Shown piece after piece: positions 17,557-23,943 of a DNA stretch of 64,000 nt. The notes below the pieces were generated by a model. The model was not told where the DNA came from. It worked only from the letters and a program-made list of their open reading frames with translations, and ran no database searches. This DNA comes from Rhodobacter sp. TJ_12 (GTDB taxonomy: Bacteria > Pseudomonadota > Alphaproteobacteria > Rhodobacterales > Rhodobacteraceae), in contig NZ_NRRD01000017.1 in assembly GCF_020023995.1 (NCBI RefSeq), forward strand, positions 1 to 64,000. The letters run 5' to 3'. Within the stretch, counting starts at the first letter, position 1; each line of letters opens with the position of its first letter. Made by a program: the position numbers and the translations under genes.

Positions 17557-17731
17557 CGGCCTTCCCTCTTCTTTGCAATCTTGCGACCTATCCAAAGGCG
17601 ACCCGGTCGTTTCTGTTGCCGGGTGTGTTGTTTCTTTTGTTATTGTTTTCTTTCTTTTCTTATTGGGGGTAACTGTTACCCACGTGGCGTAACGTTCCGG
17701 AACAGTTCCCAACTGTTACGGTAACAGATCG
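17557..17731. other. T-rich intergenic stretch between early phage genes
   Basis: 175 bases with markedly lower G+C than the flanks and pyrimidine-rich runs (around 17625-17675), plus several GTTAC/GTAAC short inverted repeats at 17665-17726 such as GGTAAC and GTTACC. I see no coding frame of phage type here. It may hold a promoter or attenuator for the 17556-16070 pair and the late genes. Confidence 0.4.
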
Positions 17732-18382
17732 TCAGACCAGTCGCGGCCCCTCAATCCAGCGCTCGCGCACCGCCATCATCATCACCCGCTCATAGGCTTC
17801 GACCCGGCGCTGACCGGGCACATTATCCAAAAGCCAGCGGTCCATCCGCTCGATCAGCACCTGGTCGCGCAACAAATCCTCGCTCGCGCCAAGCGCGCGC
17901 AACCCATCGCGCAACCGCTTGAGCCGCATCGCCACAGCCTTGGCGTTGCTTTCGCGCTCGCGTTCTTCACGCCGCTCCAAGACCTGCGAAATCACCTCGC
18001 ACACAACCGGATGCGCCAATCGGACCTCCGCCCCGCAACGCACCCGAAACCAGCCCCGCAGCGGCCCAAAATCCTGCGCGCGCAGCGTCTGCCAATGCAA
18101 AAGGTCCATCCGCAAAAGCCGCGAAAGCTGCACATCATCATCGGGCAGCGTGCCGGTGGGGAACTGCATCTGCGCAATGTCGAAGAGCGCCCGCGCGACC
18201 CCCTGCACCTCATAGCTGGCCCGCAAGTGCATCACCGAATTGAGAAAGCGGCCAAAATGCCAGGGCAAAAAGAAATGCCCCTCAAGCCGCAAGTCGCCAA
18301 ACTCATATTCCGGCAGCGAAGCCAGATCGACCGCCACCAGACGCTTGCCCCCCGCTTCTGCCAGGTCACGCTGCTGTTGCAT
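17732..18382 (-). CDS. Phage protein, DUF1376-like (early/replication region)
   Basis: 216 residues. The segment PWHFGRFLNSVMHLRASYEVQGVARALFDIA followed by TLPDDDVQLSRLLRMDLLHWQTL resembles the DUF1376/replication-initiator-like winged-helix proteins of phages. The second half carries a charged coiled coil (ERREERERESNAKAVAMRLKR). The start at 18382 overlaps the upstream HTH-repeat gene by 17 bases. A role in replication is possible but not established from sequence. Confidence 0.6.
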   Translation of the reverse strand: MQQQRDLAEAGGKRLVAVDLASLPEYEFGDLRLEGHFFLPWHFGRFLNSVMHLRASYEVQGVARALFDIAQMQFPTGTLPDDDVQLSRLLRMDLLHWQTLRAQDFGPLRGWFRVRCGAEVRLAHPVVCEVISQVLERREERERESNAKAVAMRLKRLRDGLRALGASEDLLRDQVLIERMDRWLLDNVPGQRRVEAYERVMMMAVRERWIEGPRLV

Positions 18383-19046
18383 GCTCGCCTCCTCCGTCGC
18401 GCGCCGCGGCACGCAACCGCGCTTCGGCGGCTTGCGCATTGCGCCGCATCCCTTCGGCGATCACCGCGTCGCGTATGCGAGCCATCATCGCCTCGGACTT
18501 CTTGCAATAAGCATTGCTGATGTAGCCGGGGCCAAACCCCAGCGCGCGGCTTGCCGCTGCCATGCTGGGCCAGCGCAGGCCGAACATCTCGAACGGTTTT
18601 GCCCCGCTCACGCCCTTGCGCGGCTCGCCCAGACCGTCGATCCCGCCTCGGTGCAAAGCCTTATAAATCGCCCCTGGCGTCACGCCGAAAGCCCGCGCCG
18701 CCGCCCGGGCATTTTTGAACCGCTTGCCGCGAATGCAGATCGGCATGGCCGAAGCGCTTCGATCCAGCCCGATCCGGTCCAGCGTGCCCGACCGGGCCGC
18801 TTGCGCCACATGGGCGACTGACACGCCAAACGCCTTGGCCACCGCCCGAGTGTTTGGAAAAGCGCGCCCCCGGATCACCAAATCCGTGCGCGCATTGCGC
18901 AGCCCAAGCGTGTCGAGTTTCCCGTCGCGCCGCGCCTTGAATACCGTGTTCCGCGTTACGTTGAACCGCGCCGCAACCGCCGCAACATCTGGAAAGACCT
19001 CACCGCGCACGATGATCGGCCCGAAGGTATCTTGCGCATCCGCCAT
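18366..19046 (-). CDS. Protein with four tandem HTH/NUMOD1-like repeats
   Basis: 226 residues made almost entirely of repeated ~43-residue units. Units 1-3 follow the pattern I-x-I/V-RG-x-x-F-x-x-x-x-AVAxxFxVxxxxVxxAxRxGxLDxxGL (about residues 11-50, 56-95, 101-140). A fourth divergent copy starts near FEMFGLRWPSMAAASRALG. Each unit looks like a short strand plus helix-turn-helix, as in NUMOD1/resolvase-like DNA-binding repeats. The C-terminal tail is Ala/Arg rich. Presumably it binds DNA at a repeated or extended site. Its ATG overlaps the stop of the upstream gene (TGATG). Confidence 0.7.
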   Translation of the reverse strand: MADAQDTFGPIIVRGEVFPDVAAVAARFNVTRNTVFKARRDGKLDTLGLRNARTDLVIRGRAFPNTRAVAKAFGVSVAHVAQAARSGTLDRIGLDRSASAMPICIRGKRFKNARAAARAFGVTPGAIYKALHRGGIDGLGEPRKGVSGAKPFEMFGLRWPSMAAASRALGFGPGYISNAYCKKSEAMMARIRDAVIAEGMRRNAQAAEARLRAAARDGGGEHATAA

Positions 19047-19408
19047 CAAAACGCCCTCGCCAGCAAACTTTCCACATCGCCCAACTCTGGCGGCAGCGCG
19101 ACCCCGGCATAGGCCTGCGCGAAAGCAGCCCAAGGGGCACAGTCGAACCGTTCAAGAAAATGCAGCATCCGCAGGCTTGGCACCGCCAACAACACAAGCG
19201 CGCCCGCCTCGGGTTCCATCTGCACCAATCGCACCAGCCCGGCATAATCGCAAAAACGGTCGATCGCCTCGATCTCGCCATCGCCAAAACCCGCAAGCCC
19301 CGCGCGGATCAGATCAAGAAAGGCAACCATGCGCCCGGTCTCGATCCGCATTGCCCTGCAGGTCTGGCCTGTTGGCCCATCAATGGGCTGCGCTCCTACG
19401 GCAGTCAT
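19046..19408 (-). CDS. Hypothetical phage protein (120 aa)
   Basis: 120 residues, unrecognised. It is rich in Leu, Ala and acidic residues, with AFLDLIRAGLAGFGDGEIEAIDRF and a C-terminal VALPPELGDVESLL. Both ends overlap its neighbours (ATGA upstream, TGATG downstream), so it is a true member of the early operon. No motif suggests a function. Confidence 0.6.
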   Translation of the reverse strand: MTAVGAQPIDGPTGQTCRAMRIETGRMVAFLDLIRAGLAGFGDGEIEAIDRFCDYAGLVRLVQMEPEAGALVLLAVPSLRMLHFLERFDCAPWAAFAQAYAGVALPPELGDVESLLARAF

Positions 19409-19857
19409 TTCGTGCCCCCATATTCCAATTCAAGCGCCCCGCGCGCCTTGCGCAGCGCGTCCAGCGCCTCATCGATCTCTTTCAGTGCTGCCGCCCGATC
19501 CACAGCACGGGCCGATTGCGCGGCCTGCACCAGCGCGCCCACGGCTTCGCCCACCTCGCGCGCGATCTCGCCTGCCTGCAACGCCAGCTCGCCCGCATCC
19601 ATCGCGCGCGCCACCTCTGCATCGGCCATCCGCCGCGCCAGCATCCGGCTCACCGGATACGCGCCAAGCGCATCTTCAAAAGCCACGACATCGGCCACGG
19701 TGAATTCCAGCGAGCCTTCGCGCTTGCGCGAAATGGTCGAGGCCGCAACGGGATCACCCCAGCGCGCCTCCAGTGCCGCCGCAGCGCCATGCACACCGCC
19801 CAACCGCTCGGTTAGCGCGCGCACCTGCATCCGCAACGTTGCACGGAAATCAAACAT
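19405..19857 (-). CDS. Phage regulatory protein with N-terminal HTH, CII-like
   Basis: 150 residues from the ATG at 19857, preceded by a GGAGGG site; a GTG two codons earlier is a poorer choice. Residues 10-60 read as a helix-turn-helix (LRMQVRALTERLGGVHGAAAALEA, then STISRKREGSLEF), like CII-type regulatory proteins. The remainder is Ala/Glu-rich coiled coil (VARAMDAGELALQAGEI) suited to oligomerisation. It is the first gene of the overlapping early run 19857-18366. A role in early-to-late control is inferred. Confidence 0.6.
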   Translation of the reverse strand: MFDFRATLRMQVRALTERLGGVHGAAAALEARWGDPVAASTISRKREGSLEFTVADVVAFEDALGAYPVSRMLARRMADAEVARAMDAGELALQAGEIAREVGEAVGALVQAAQSARAVDRAAALKEIDEALDALRKARGALELEYGGTK

Positions 19858-20038
19858 GCACACCCTCCCCCCAACACAACTCCTTGGAGCTAAGTACCCC
19901 GTTCCTTCCAGCCGGTTGACCGAAGGGGGGCACAGGCGCAGACTTCCAATGTGGATTCATTGTCTCGCGATGGTTGCGACGGGAAAGGAGACAGCCTTTC
20001 CCGCCGCGAACAGCCATCGCACAACACGGAAAGATGCG

Positions 20039-20362
20039 ATGGCTGGAACCAGACACCCCGTCACCGGGGTTGAACTCAACGACATGCCGATTGTACGCAA
20101 AGGCACAGTCACCGACGATGAGCGCCAAACCGCAGCGCTTTTGCTGGCCGAGGGCATGCCTCGCTGGCTGGTGGCAGCCAAACTTGGGCGCCATCCCCTC
20201 GCTTTTAATGCGACTGGACGCAAACCCGCGCAATCCATGACCCCAGCCCCGACCGGACGCAGCATGTCGCTCGCTGCGGCCCATGCGGATGATCGACAAA
20301 GTGCATTTGACGACCTTTTCGATGCGCCCGAGGAACAGGAAACCGATCACGCGCATGGCTGA
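20039..20362 (+). CDS. Small phage protein with HTH-like segment
   Basis: 107 residues on the plus strand with a GGAAAGA ribosome site. The segment TDDERQTAALLLAEGMPRWLVAAKLGRHPLAF looks like a resolvase-type helix-turn-helix, and the C-terminus is acidic (FDAPEEQETDH). The last 16 bases overlap the end of the convergent gene 20347-20646. It is isolated in orientation between two minus-strand early genes. Function unknown. Confidence 0.5.
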   Translation: MAGTRHPVTGVELNDMPIVRKGTVTDDERQTAALLLAEGMPRWLVAAKLGRHPLAFNATGRKPAQSMTPAPTGRSMSLAAAHADDRQSAFDDLFDAPEEQETDHAHG

Positions 20363-20646
20363 GACACCCGCACTTCAGTAAATCCCTCGCCCAACGCAGC
20401 CACCTGAACCGAAACAGTTGCGCCAGCACTTGGCAGCGGCGCACCCGCAACCGCAGACAGTTCCGAACAAAGCCGTGCGCTTAGTGCGGCAGAGTCGAAC
20501 GTGCCGGAATGCGCCTCATCAAGCACATCGACCTCAAGGGAATCCCGGTCGACACAGACCACCATCACCCGCGTAAGTGCACAGCCAACGACTTCGCGCA
20601 CCACGGGCAAGATCAAACTCGGGGCAAGTTCGAACACGATCACCAC
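20347..20646 (-). CDS. Hypothetical phage protein (99 aa), GTG start
   Basis: 99 residues from a GTG at 20646 (another GTG is the next codon), with a strong GGGAGGGGG ribosome site just upstream. It is composed of alternating hydrophobic strands (VVREVVGCALTRVMVVCVD, ATVSVQVAALGEGFTEVRV) suggesting a small beta-rich domain. It lies directly after the cro-like gene and is probably part of its transcript. No family recognised. Confidence 0.5.
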   Translation of the reverse strand: MVIVFELAPSLILPVVREVVGCALTRVMVVCVDRDSLEVDVLDEAHSGTFDSAALSARLCSELSAVAGAPLPSAGATVSVQVAALGEGFTEVRVSQPCA

Positions 20647-20746
20647 AGCACCCCCTCCCTGATCTGGGGACCGGGCAACGCAACCGGATTCCCTTGATAC
20701 AGGCCGGGCGCGCGCGCAGGCTTACCCAATGATCTACGCCCTTGCA

Positions 20747-21016
20747 TCATGCCGCCCCCTCGACCCCGAAACCGGGTGCCCGATCTGGCGTTTGGAAGTC
20801 GAAAAAATGCTCAGGCCGCAAATCAATCCCACGCGCTCGCGCTGCGATAAGAAGAAGCCTCTGGCATTCTGCGGGGATCAAACCATCGGTGCCGCCACGG
20901 TCTCTGGGGTATTCCCAACGCCGTACGCGCACGGTACTGCGCCCGGTCATCTCGGCGACGGCCTCATAGCCGCCGCAGATTTGGATCACTTGTTTGGCAG
21001 GGTTCAACATGCCCAT
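20747..21016 (-). CDS. Cro-like phage regulator
   Basis: 89 residues if read from the ATG at 21016. NPAKQVIQICGGYEAVAEMTG, RSTVRVRRWEYPRDRGGTDG and LIPAECQRLLLIAARARGIDLRPEHFF match the small HTH proteins found as Cro partners in alphaproteobacterial prophages. It is divergent from the repressor at 21105. The frame stays open upstream to 21133, into the repressor gene, but a palindromic operator (21019-21035) touches the ATG and no ribosome site is visible, so the mRNA may be leaderless. It would drive the early minus-strand transcript once repression is lifted. Confidence 0.72.
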   Translation of the reverse strand: MGMLNPAKQVIQICGGYEAVAEMTGRSTVRVRRWEYPRDRGGTDGLIPAECQRLLLIAARARGIDLRPEHFFDFQTPDRAPGFGVEGAA

Positions 21017-21018
21017 AC

Positions 21019-21085
21019 ATTGCGATAATCGCAATATGCGGTCAAGCAACGAGTTGCGAATTTCGTCAATTTTCGATTTTCGCAG
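21019..21085. promoter_or_regulatory. Operator cluster of the prophage switch
   Basis: A perfect inverted repeat TTGCG-ATAAT-CGCAA lies at 21020-21034 (extended by one pair on each side). Imperfect copies TTGCG-AATTT-CGTCA at 21054-21068 and TTTCG-ATTTT-CGCAG at 21071-21085 follow. Starts are 34 and 17 bases apart. On the minus strand the perfect copy lies in the text TTGCTTGACCG-N4-TTGCG, so a -35-like TTGACC is immediately beside it. Likely bound by the repressor at 21105 and/or the Cro-like protein. Confidence 0.75.
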
Positions 21086-21104
21086 CTTTTGCCAATCTTC
21101 CACC

Positions 21105-21449
21105 ATGGAAGTGATCGATGGAAACTGGATCAAGCAACGCCTGACAGGGCGACGGGGCGAGAAGACCGAACTCGCTCAGGCCCTCGGCATATCGCTGGAG
21201 AAGGTAACAAAAACCCTCTCTGGCAGTCGTCGCGTACAGCCGGAAGAAATACCCAAAGTGATCGACTTCTTTCGCAGCCGCGGCGCGCGCTCTAAGTCTG
21301 ACACGATCGTCGAAATCTACGAGCGCTTGCCGCCAAAGCTTCAAGAGCAGGCGGAAGAGTTTCTTCAGTTCCTAGAAGCGAAAGTAGAAAGCCCAGAAGA
21401 GCATCCTGTTGATCCCCAGGCAGCGCCTCAACGCGCATCCGAAAAGTAA
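21105..21449 (+). CDS. CI-like phage repressor (short form)
   Basis: 114 residues with an N-terminal XRE-type helix-turn-helix: WIKQRLTGRRGEKTELAQALG, then ISLEKVTKTLSGSRRVQPEEI. After residue ~65 comes a helical dimerisation-like part (KLQEQAEEFLQFLEAKVE) and a Pro/Gln-rich tail. It has no S24/LexA-like autoprotease domain, so induction by RecA-stimulated self-cleavage is unlikely and another relief mechanism is needed. It is divergent from the Cro-like gene with operators between and within the leader. ATG at 21105 is preceded by CACC rather than a clear ribosome site. Confidence 0.75.
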   Translation: MEVIDGNWIKQRLTGRRGEKTELAQALGISLEKVTKTLSGSRRVQPEEIPKVIDFFRSRGARSKSDTIVEIYERLPPKLQEQAEEFLQFLEAKVESPEEHPVDPQAAPQRASEK

Positions 21450-21593
21450 TATTATCCACCAATCCCCCCATTCCTCGAAGAGGGGAGAACTTTACGAGAA
21501 CACATTGGCTGTGCAAGCCGCCAGATTTTGCGGTTAAGTGACTACTAAACCGCGAAAAGGATTGAAGCGCATCAACATTTCAGGAGGAATCAG

Positions 21594-22238
21594 ATGACTG
21601 CGCCACCCAACCTAAGACGCGCTGTCAAAGTACATGCATATGCTTTCGCGGCAGGATTCGCGCTCCTATCTGCACCGATAGCGAGCGCAGAAGTATCTGA
21701 TTGCATGGGCATCGAAGCTGATCTGGATCGTCTGGCATGCTATGACCTCGAGAGTGGGCGCACGCCCCAAACAACGGCAGAGGAAACACAATCCGCGTGG
21801 ACCGTCAGGGTCGAAACATCTGACTTCACAGACACGACAAGCGTCTACATGCAGACGGTGTCGCAAGAGGACGTGAATTGCGGGCGCCTCCGCACATCTG
21901 CACCTGCCACACTCTTCATCCGCTGCCACGAAGACACCACCTCAATCTTCATCGCTACAAACTGCCATTTAGCGTCCGGGTTCAGCGGCTACGGCTCGGT
22001 TGACCTACGGATTGACGATCTTCCCGCAACCAAGGTCAGGATGGATGCAAGCACGAACAATTCCGCGCTTGGCCTGTGGTCTGGTGCCCGGGCGATCCCG
22101 ATGATCAAGAAAATGCTTGGACACAAGACGATGCTCGTCAGGTTCACCCCCTTCAATGAATCCGCGACGACTGCATCCTTCGACATCCGAGGCATCGACG
22201 ATGCGATCCCTAAGGTGCGAGAGGCCTGCCACTGGTAG
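21594..22238 (+). CDS. Exported VasI/TagO-like protein carried by prophage
   Basis: 214 residues with a strong AGGAGG site 8 bases before the ATG. A signal peptide (VHAYAFAAGFALLSAPIASA) is followed by CMGIEADLDRLACYD, a two-Cys motif at the N-terminus of VasI/TagO-type periplasmic proteins. A beta-rich domain then has SAWTVRVETSDFTDTTSVYM and further cysteines (NCGRLR, IRCHED, TNCHLA). It follows the repressor on the same strand and ends in its own terminator, so it is probably expressed from the lysogen. Known relatives are associated with type VI secretion, but no such genes are here; I infer a moron acting at the cell envelope. Confidence 0.65.
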   Translation: MTAPPNLRRAVKVHAYAFAAGFALLSAPIASAEVSDCMGIEADLDRLACYDLESGRTPQTTAEETQSAWTVRVETSDFTDTTSVYMQTVSQEDVNCGRLRTSAPATLFIRCHEDTTSIFIATNCHLASGFSGYGSVDLRIDDLPATKVRMDASTNNSALGLWSGARAIPMIKKMLGHKTMLVRFTPFNESATTASFDIRGIDDAIPKVREACHW

Positions 22239-22264
22239 CGCAGAGCTGGAAATCAGCAGTACCG

Positions 22265-22290
22265 AGCCCCGTCATCGCACGGGGCTTTTT
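22265..22290 (+). terminator. Rho-independent terminator after VasI-like gene
   Basis: Perfect 8-bp stem AGCCCCGT/ACGGGGCT with a 6-base loop, followed by TTTTT. It lies 27 bases after the stop of the VasI-like gene and insulates the following integrase operon. Confidence 0.88.
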
Positions 22291-22351
22291 ACTTTCGCCA
22301 AACCAATTTTGCGCACGCGAGAGAACAGAGCGAATCAAACGAAGCATTTTG

Positions 22352-22400
22352 TTGCGTTTTTCGCATCTTTTTGCTTGACCGTTTGTTGCGTTTATCGCAA
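22352..22400 (+). promoter_or_regulatory. Second operator/promoter with the same inverted repeats
   Basis: TTGCG-TTTTT-CGCAT at 22352-22366 and TTGCG-TTTAT-CGCAA at 22386-22400 are the same motif as at the cro/cI switch, again 34 bases apart start to start. Between them is TTGCTTGACC (22371-22380), identical to the text next to the operator of the Cro-like gene. This is probably the repressor-controlled promoter of the 22437-25022 operon. Confidence 0.72.
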
Positions 22401-22436
22401 CGTATTCACACCAACCACCACTCACAGGAGGCGAAG

Positions 22437-22655
22437 ATGCGGCGTGACGATCCCCGGTTTCTGCATTTGCGCGACGGGCTTCCCGCGCCGCATCAACGCC
22501 CACTGTCGATCCCGGGCTTCCTTGCGCTGGTGATCGTCACGCTGGTGCTGGCCAATGCCACTTTGCGCACCGCGCTTGAGCTGCGTGCGATCCGCGATCC
22601 GCATTATTGCGCTCCGGCCAATGCCGCCGCGCCCCTCTTTCCTGAGTGCCGCTGA
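22437..22655 (+). CDS. Small membrane protein, first gene of GapR-integrase operon
   Basis: 72 residues with AGGAG 6 bases before the ATG. A single transmembrane helix (IPGFLALVIVTLVLANATL, about residues 25-43) is flanked by an Arg/Asp-rich N-terminus and a C-terminus with two cysteines (HYCAPA, PECR). It is the first gene after the operator pair at 22352-22400. Function unknown. Confidence 0.62.
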   Translation: MRRDDPRFLHLRDGLPAPHQRPLSIPGFLALVIVTLVLANATLRTALELRAIRDPHYCAPANAAAPLFPECR

Positions 22656-22729
22656 AACCGAGGCACTGCCACTGGCCCGGATGCGCAAAGCGACCCCGCA
22701 TCCGGGCACTTTTTCCAAAGGTGAAGCCA

Positions 22730-23023
22730 ATGCTCGATCAGACACCGATGAAGGAAACCCAAGCCGACAAAGATGTGCGCGACCGCGCCTACAACGTGGC
22801 AGCTGACGAGTTGCGCCAATTCATCGAGCAATACGAACACCTCGAAGCCGAGAAGCAAGACATCACCGAGCAGCAAAAGGACGTGATGAGCGAGGCGAAG
22901 GCGCGCGGTTACGACACCAAGGTGATGAAGAAGATCATCGCCATGCGCAAACGCGACCAGAACGATCTGGCCGAGGAAGAGGCGGTCCTCGACATCTACA
23001 AAGCCGCCCTTGGCATGATCTGA
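22730..23023 (+). CDS. GapR-like DNA-binding protein (DUF2312)
   Basis: 97 residues. ADELRQFIEQYEHLEAEKQDI followed by YDTKVMKKIIAMRKRDQND and AEEEAVLDIYKAALGM is the DUF2312/GapR signature: two long helices forming a tetrameric ring around overtwisted DNA. Chromosomal GapR guides topoisomerases during replication in Caulobacter. A prophage copy could serve phage replication or chromosome handling, but that is inference. It uses the ATG at 22730 with an AAAGGTGA site; a longer frame overlaps the preceding gene. Confidence 0.9.
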   Translation: MLDQTPMKETQADKDVRDRAYNVAADELRQFIEQYEHLEAEKQDITEQQKDVMSEAKARGYDTKVMKKIIAMRKRDQNDLAEEEAVLDIYKAALGMI

Positions 23024-23125
23024 GAACACCCCGCGCGCAAACTCTCCTCCCGGCGCGGGGCCAAGGCTGCGGCGCGTCAAATCCCCACCCGCGCGCCGCA
23101 GCCTCCCCGAAAACCAGAGACATCC

Positions 23126-23344
23126 ATGACCTTCCCGCAACGCATCGAAACGATCGATCCCGAAAGAAACGAAGTGCTGCGCGACTGCGGCACCCGCGAC
23201 ATTGACTGGCACGATCCGCTCGCGCGCGGCTGGTTCCTCGGCCACCTCGTGCGCGCCATTCACAATGGCTTCGCAGTCAAGATCACCCCGCTCGCAGGGC
23301 CACGCGCCATTGCTTTGCCCTGCAAAGAAGGAATGCGCCCATGA
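23126..23344 (+). CDS. Hypothetical phage protein (72 aa)
   Basis: 72 residues, unrecognised. The core is DIDWHDPLARGWFLGHLVRAIHNG followed by a short Pro/Ala tail. It overlaps the next gene by an ATGA junction and lies in a run of four overlapping small genes ahead of the integrase. The 100-base gap before it has no obvious signal. Confidence 0.55.
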   Translation: MTFPQRIETIDPERNEVLRDCGTRDIDWHDPLARGWFLGHLVRAIHNGFAVKITPLAGPRAIALPCKEGMRP

Positions 23345-23544
23345 TCTGCACCACCTTAGGCCTTGCCGCTTGCCTGACCGGCGCGCTCGGCTTGCGTCGC
23401 GCCCACCAGATCGTCACCCAAGCCGAGGAAGACCAGACCGAAGGCCTTGGCATCGGCATCGGCTTGCTGCTGGGCATCCTGATCCACGGCGGCGCAGGCC
23501 TGATCGCCGCAGGCGCCGCGCTGATTGTAAAGGGGGTGCTTTGA
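23341..23544 (+). CDS. Small membrane protein (67 aa)
   Basis: 67 residues with two hydrophobic segments, ICTTLGLAACLTGALGL at the N-terminus and GIGIGLLLGILIHGGAGLIAAGAAL near the C-terminus, joined by a charged loop (QAEEDQTEG). Likely an inner membrane hairpin. Its ATG overlaps the preceding stop and its TGA overlaps the next ATG, so it is a genuine coupled gene. Function unknown; a holin-like role can be imagined but has no support from position. Confidence 0.6.
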   Translation: MICTTLGLAACLTGALGLRRAHQIVTQAEEDQTEGLGIGIGLLLGILIHGGAGLIAAGAALIVKGVL

Positions 23545-23708
23545 TGCGCGTCCCGATCATCTCTGAAACCTCTGGCATCATGCGCCGCCTCGACAAACCC
23601 CACGCTGGCCGCTGCGGACAAGATAACCGGGACTGCGAAGAGTGCGGTGGCACAGGCGACATCGCGCCAGGGCTCAATGATATCTCGGAGGCTGCCGCCG
23701 ATGGGTAA
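23544..23708 (+). CDS. Small CxxCGGTG zinc-knuckle-like protein (54 aa)
   Basis: 54 residues starting at an ATG that overlaps the previous stop (TGATG). It contains RCGQDNRDCEECGGTGDI, a Cys cluster with the CGGTG turn typical of DnaJ-type or small phage zinc fingers. The stop overlaps the next gene by 8 bases. Probably a small metal-binding adaptor; function unknown. Confidence 0.6.
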   Translation: MRVPIISETSGIMRRLDKPHAGRCGQDNRDCEECGGTGDIAPGLNDISEAAADG

Positions 23709-23943
23709 GCATGAACCGCATTTCACGCCGCGCCTGCTGCCCGCGCACCGCGCGGCCTTTTACGTCGGCGTCTCAGAAAGCAAGCTACGCCAACTCGGCA
23801 TCCCGCGCCGTATTCTTGATGGCAAGCGCCTTTATGACCTCTACGACCTTGACGCATTCATCGCGACGCTGCCCATTGAAGGGGAAAGCGCGGAAACGGA
23901 GGCGGTGAACACATGCGCCGGCAAATTCGGGAGAGCACGGTGA
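23701..23943 (+). CDS. Excisionase-like MerR/AlpA-type HTH protein
   Basis: 80 residues. RAAFYVGVSESKLRQLGIPRR, then DGKRLYDLYDLDAFIATLP is the winged-helix pattern of AlpA/Xis-type helix-turn-helix proteins. It overlaps the integrase start by 31 bases, the usual xis-int arrangement in which the small protein directs excision. It is regulated with the operon from 22.35 kb. Confidence 0.78.
   Translation: MGKHEPHFTPRLLPAHRAAFYVGVSESKLRQLGIPRRILDGKRLYDLYDLDAFIATLPIEGESAETEAVNTCAGKFGRAR

Noticed and set aside
19160-20362. 400-codon plus-strand frame
   Set aside because: Only the last 107 codons (from 20039) have a ribosome site and sensible composition; the rest is antisense to 19046-19857.
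21450-21593. Hairpin CCTC-GAA-GAGG after the repressor gene as terminator
   Set aside because: Stem too short and not followed by T residues.
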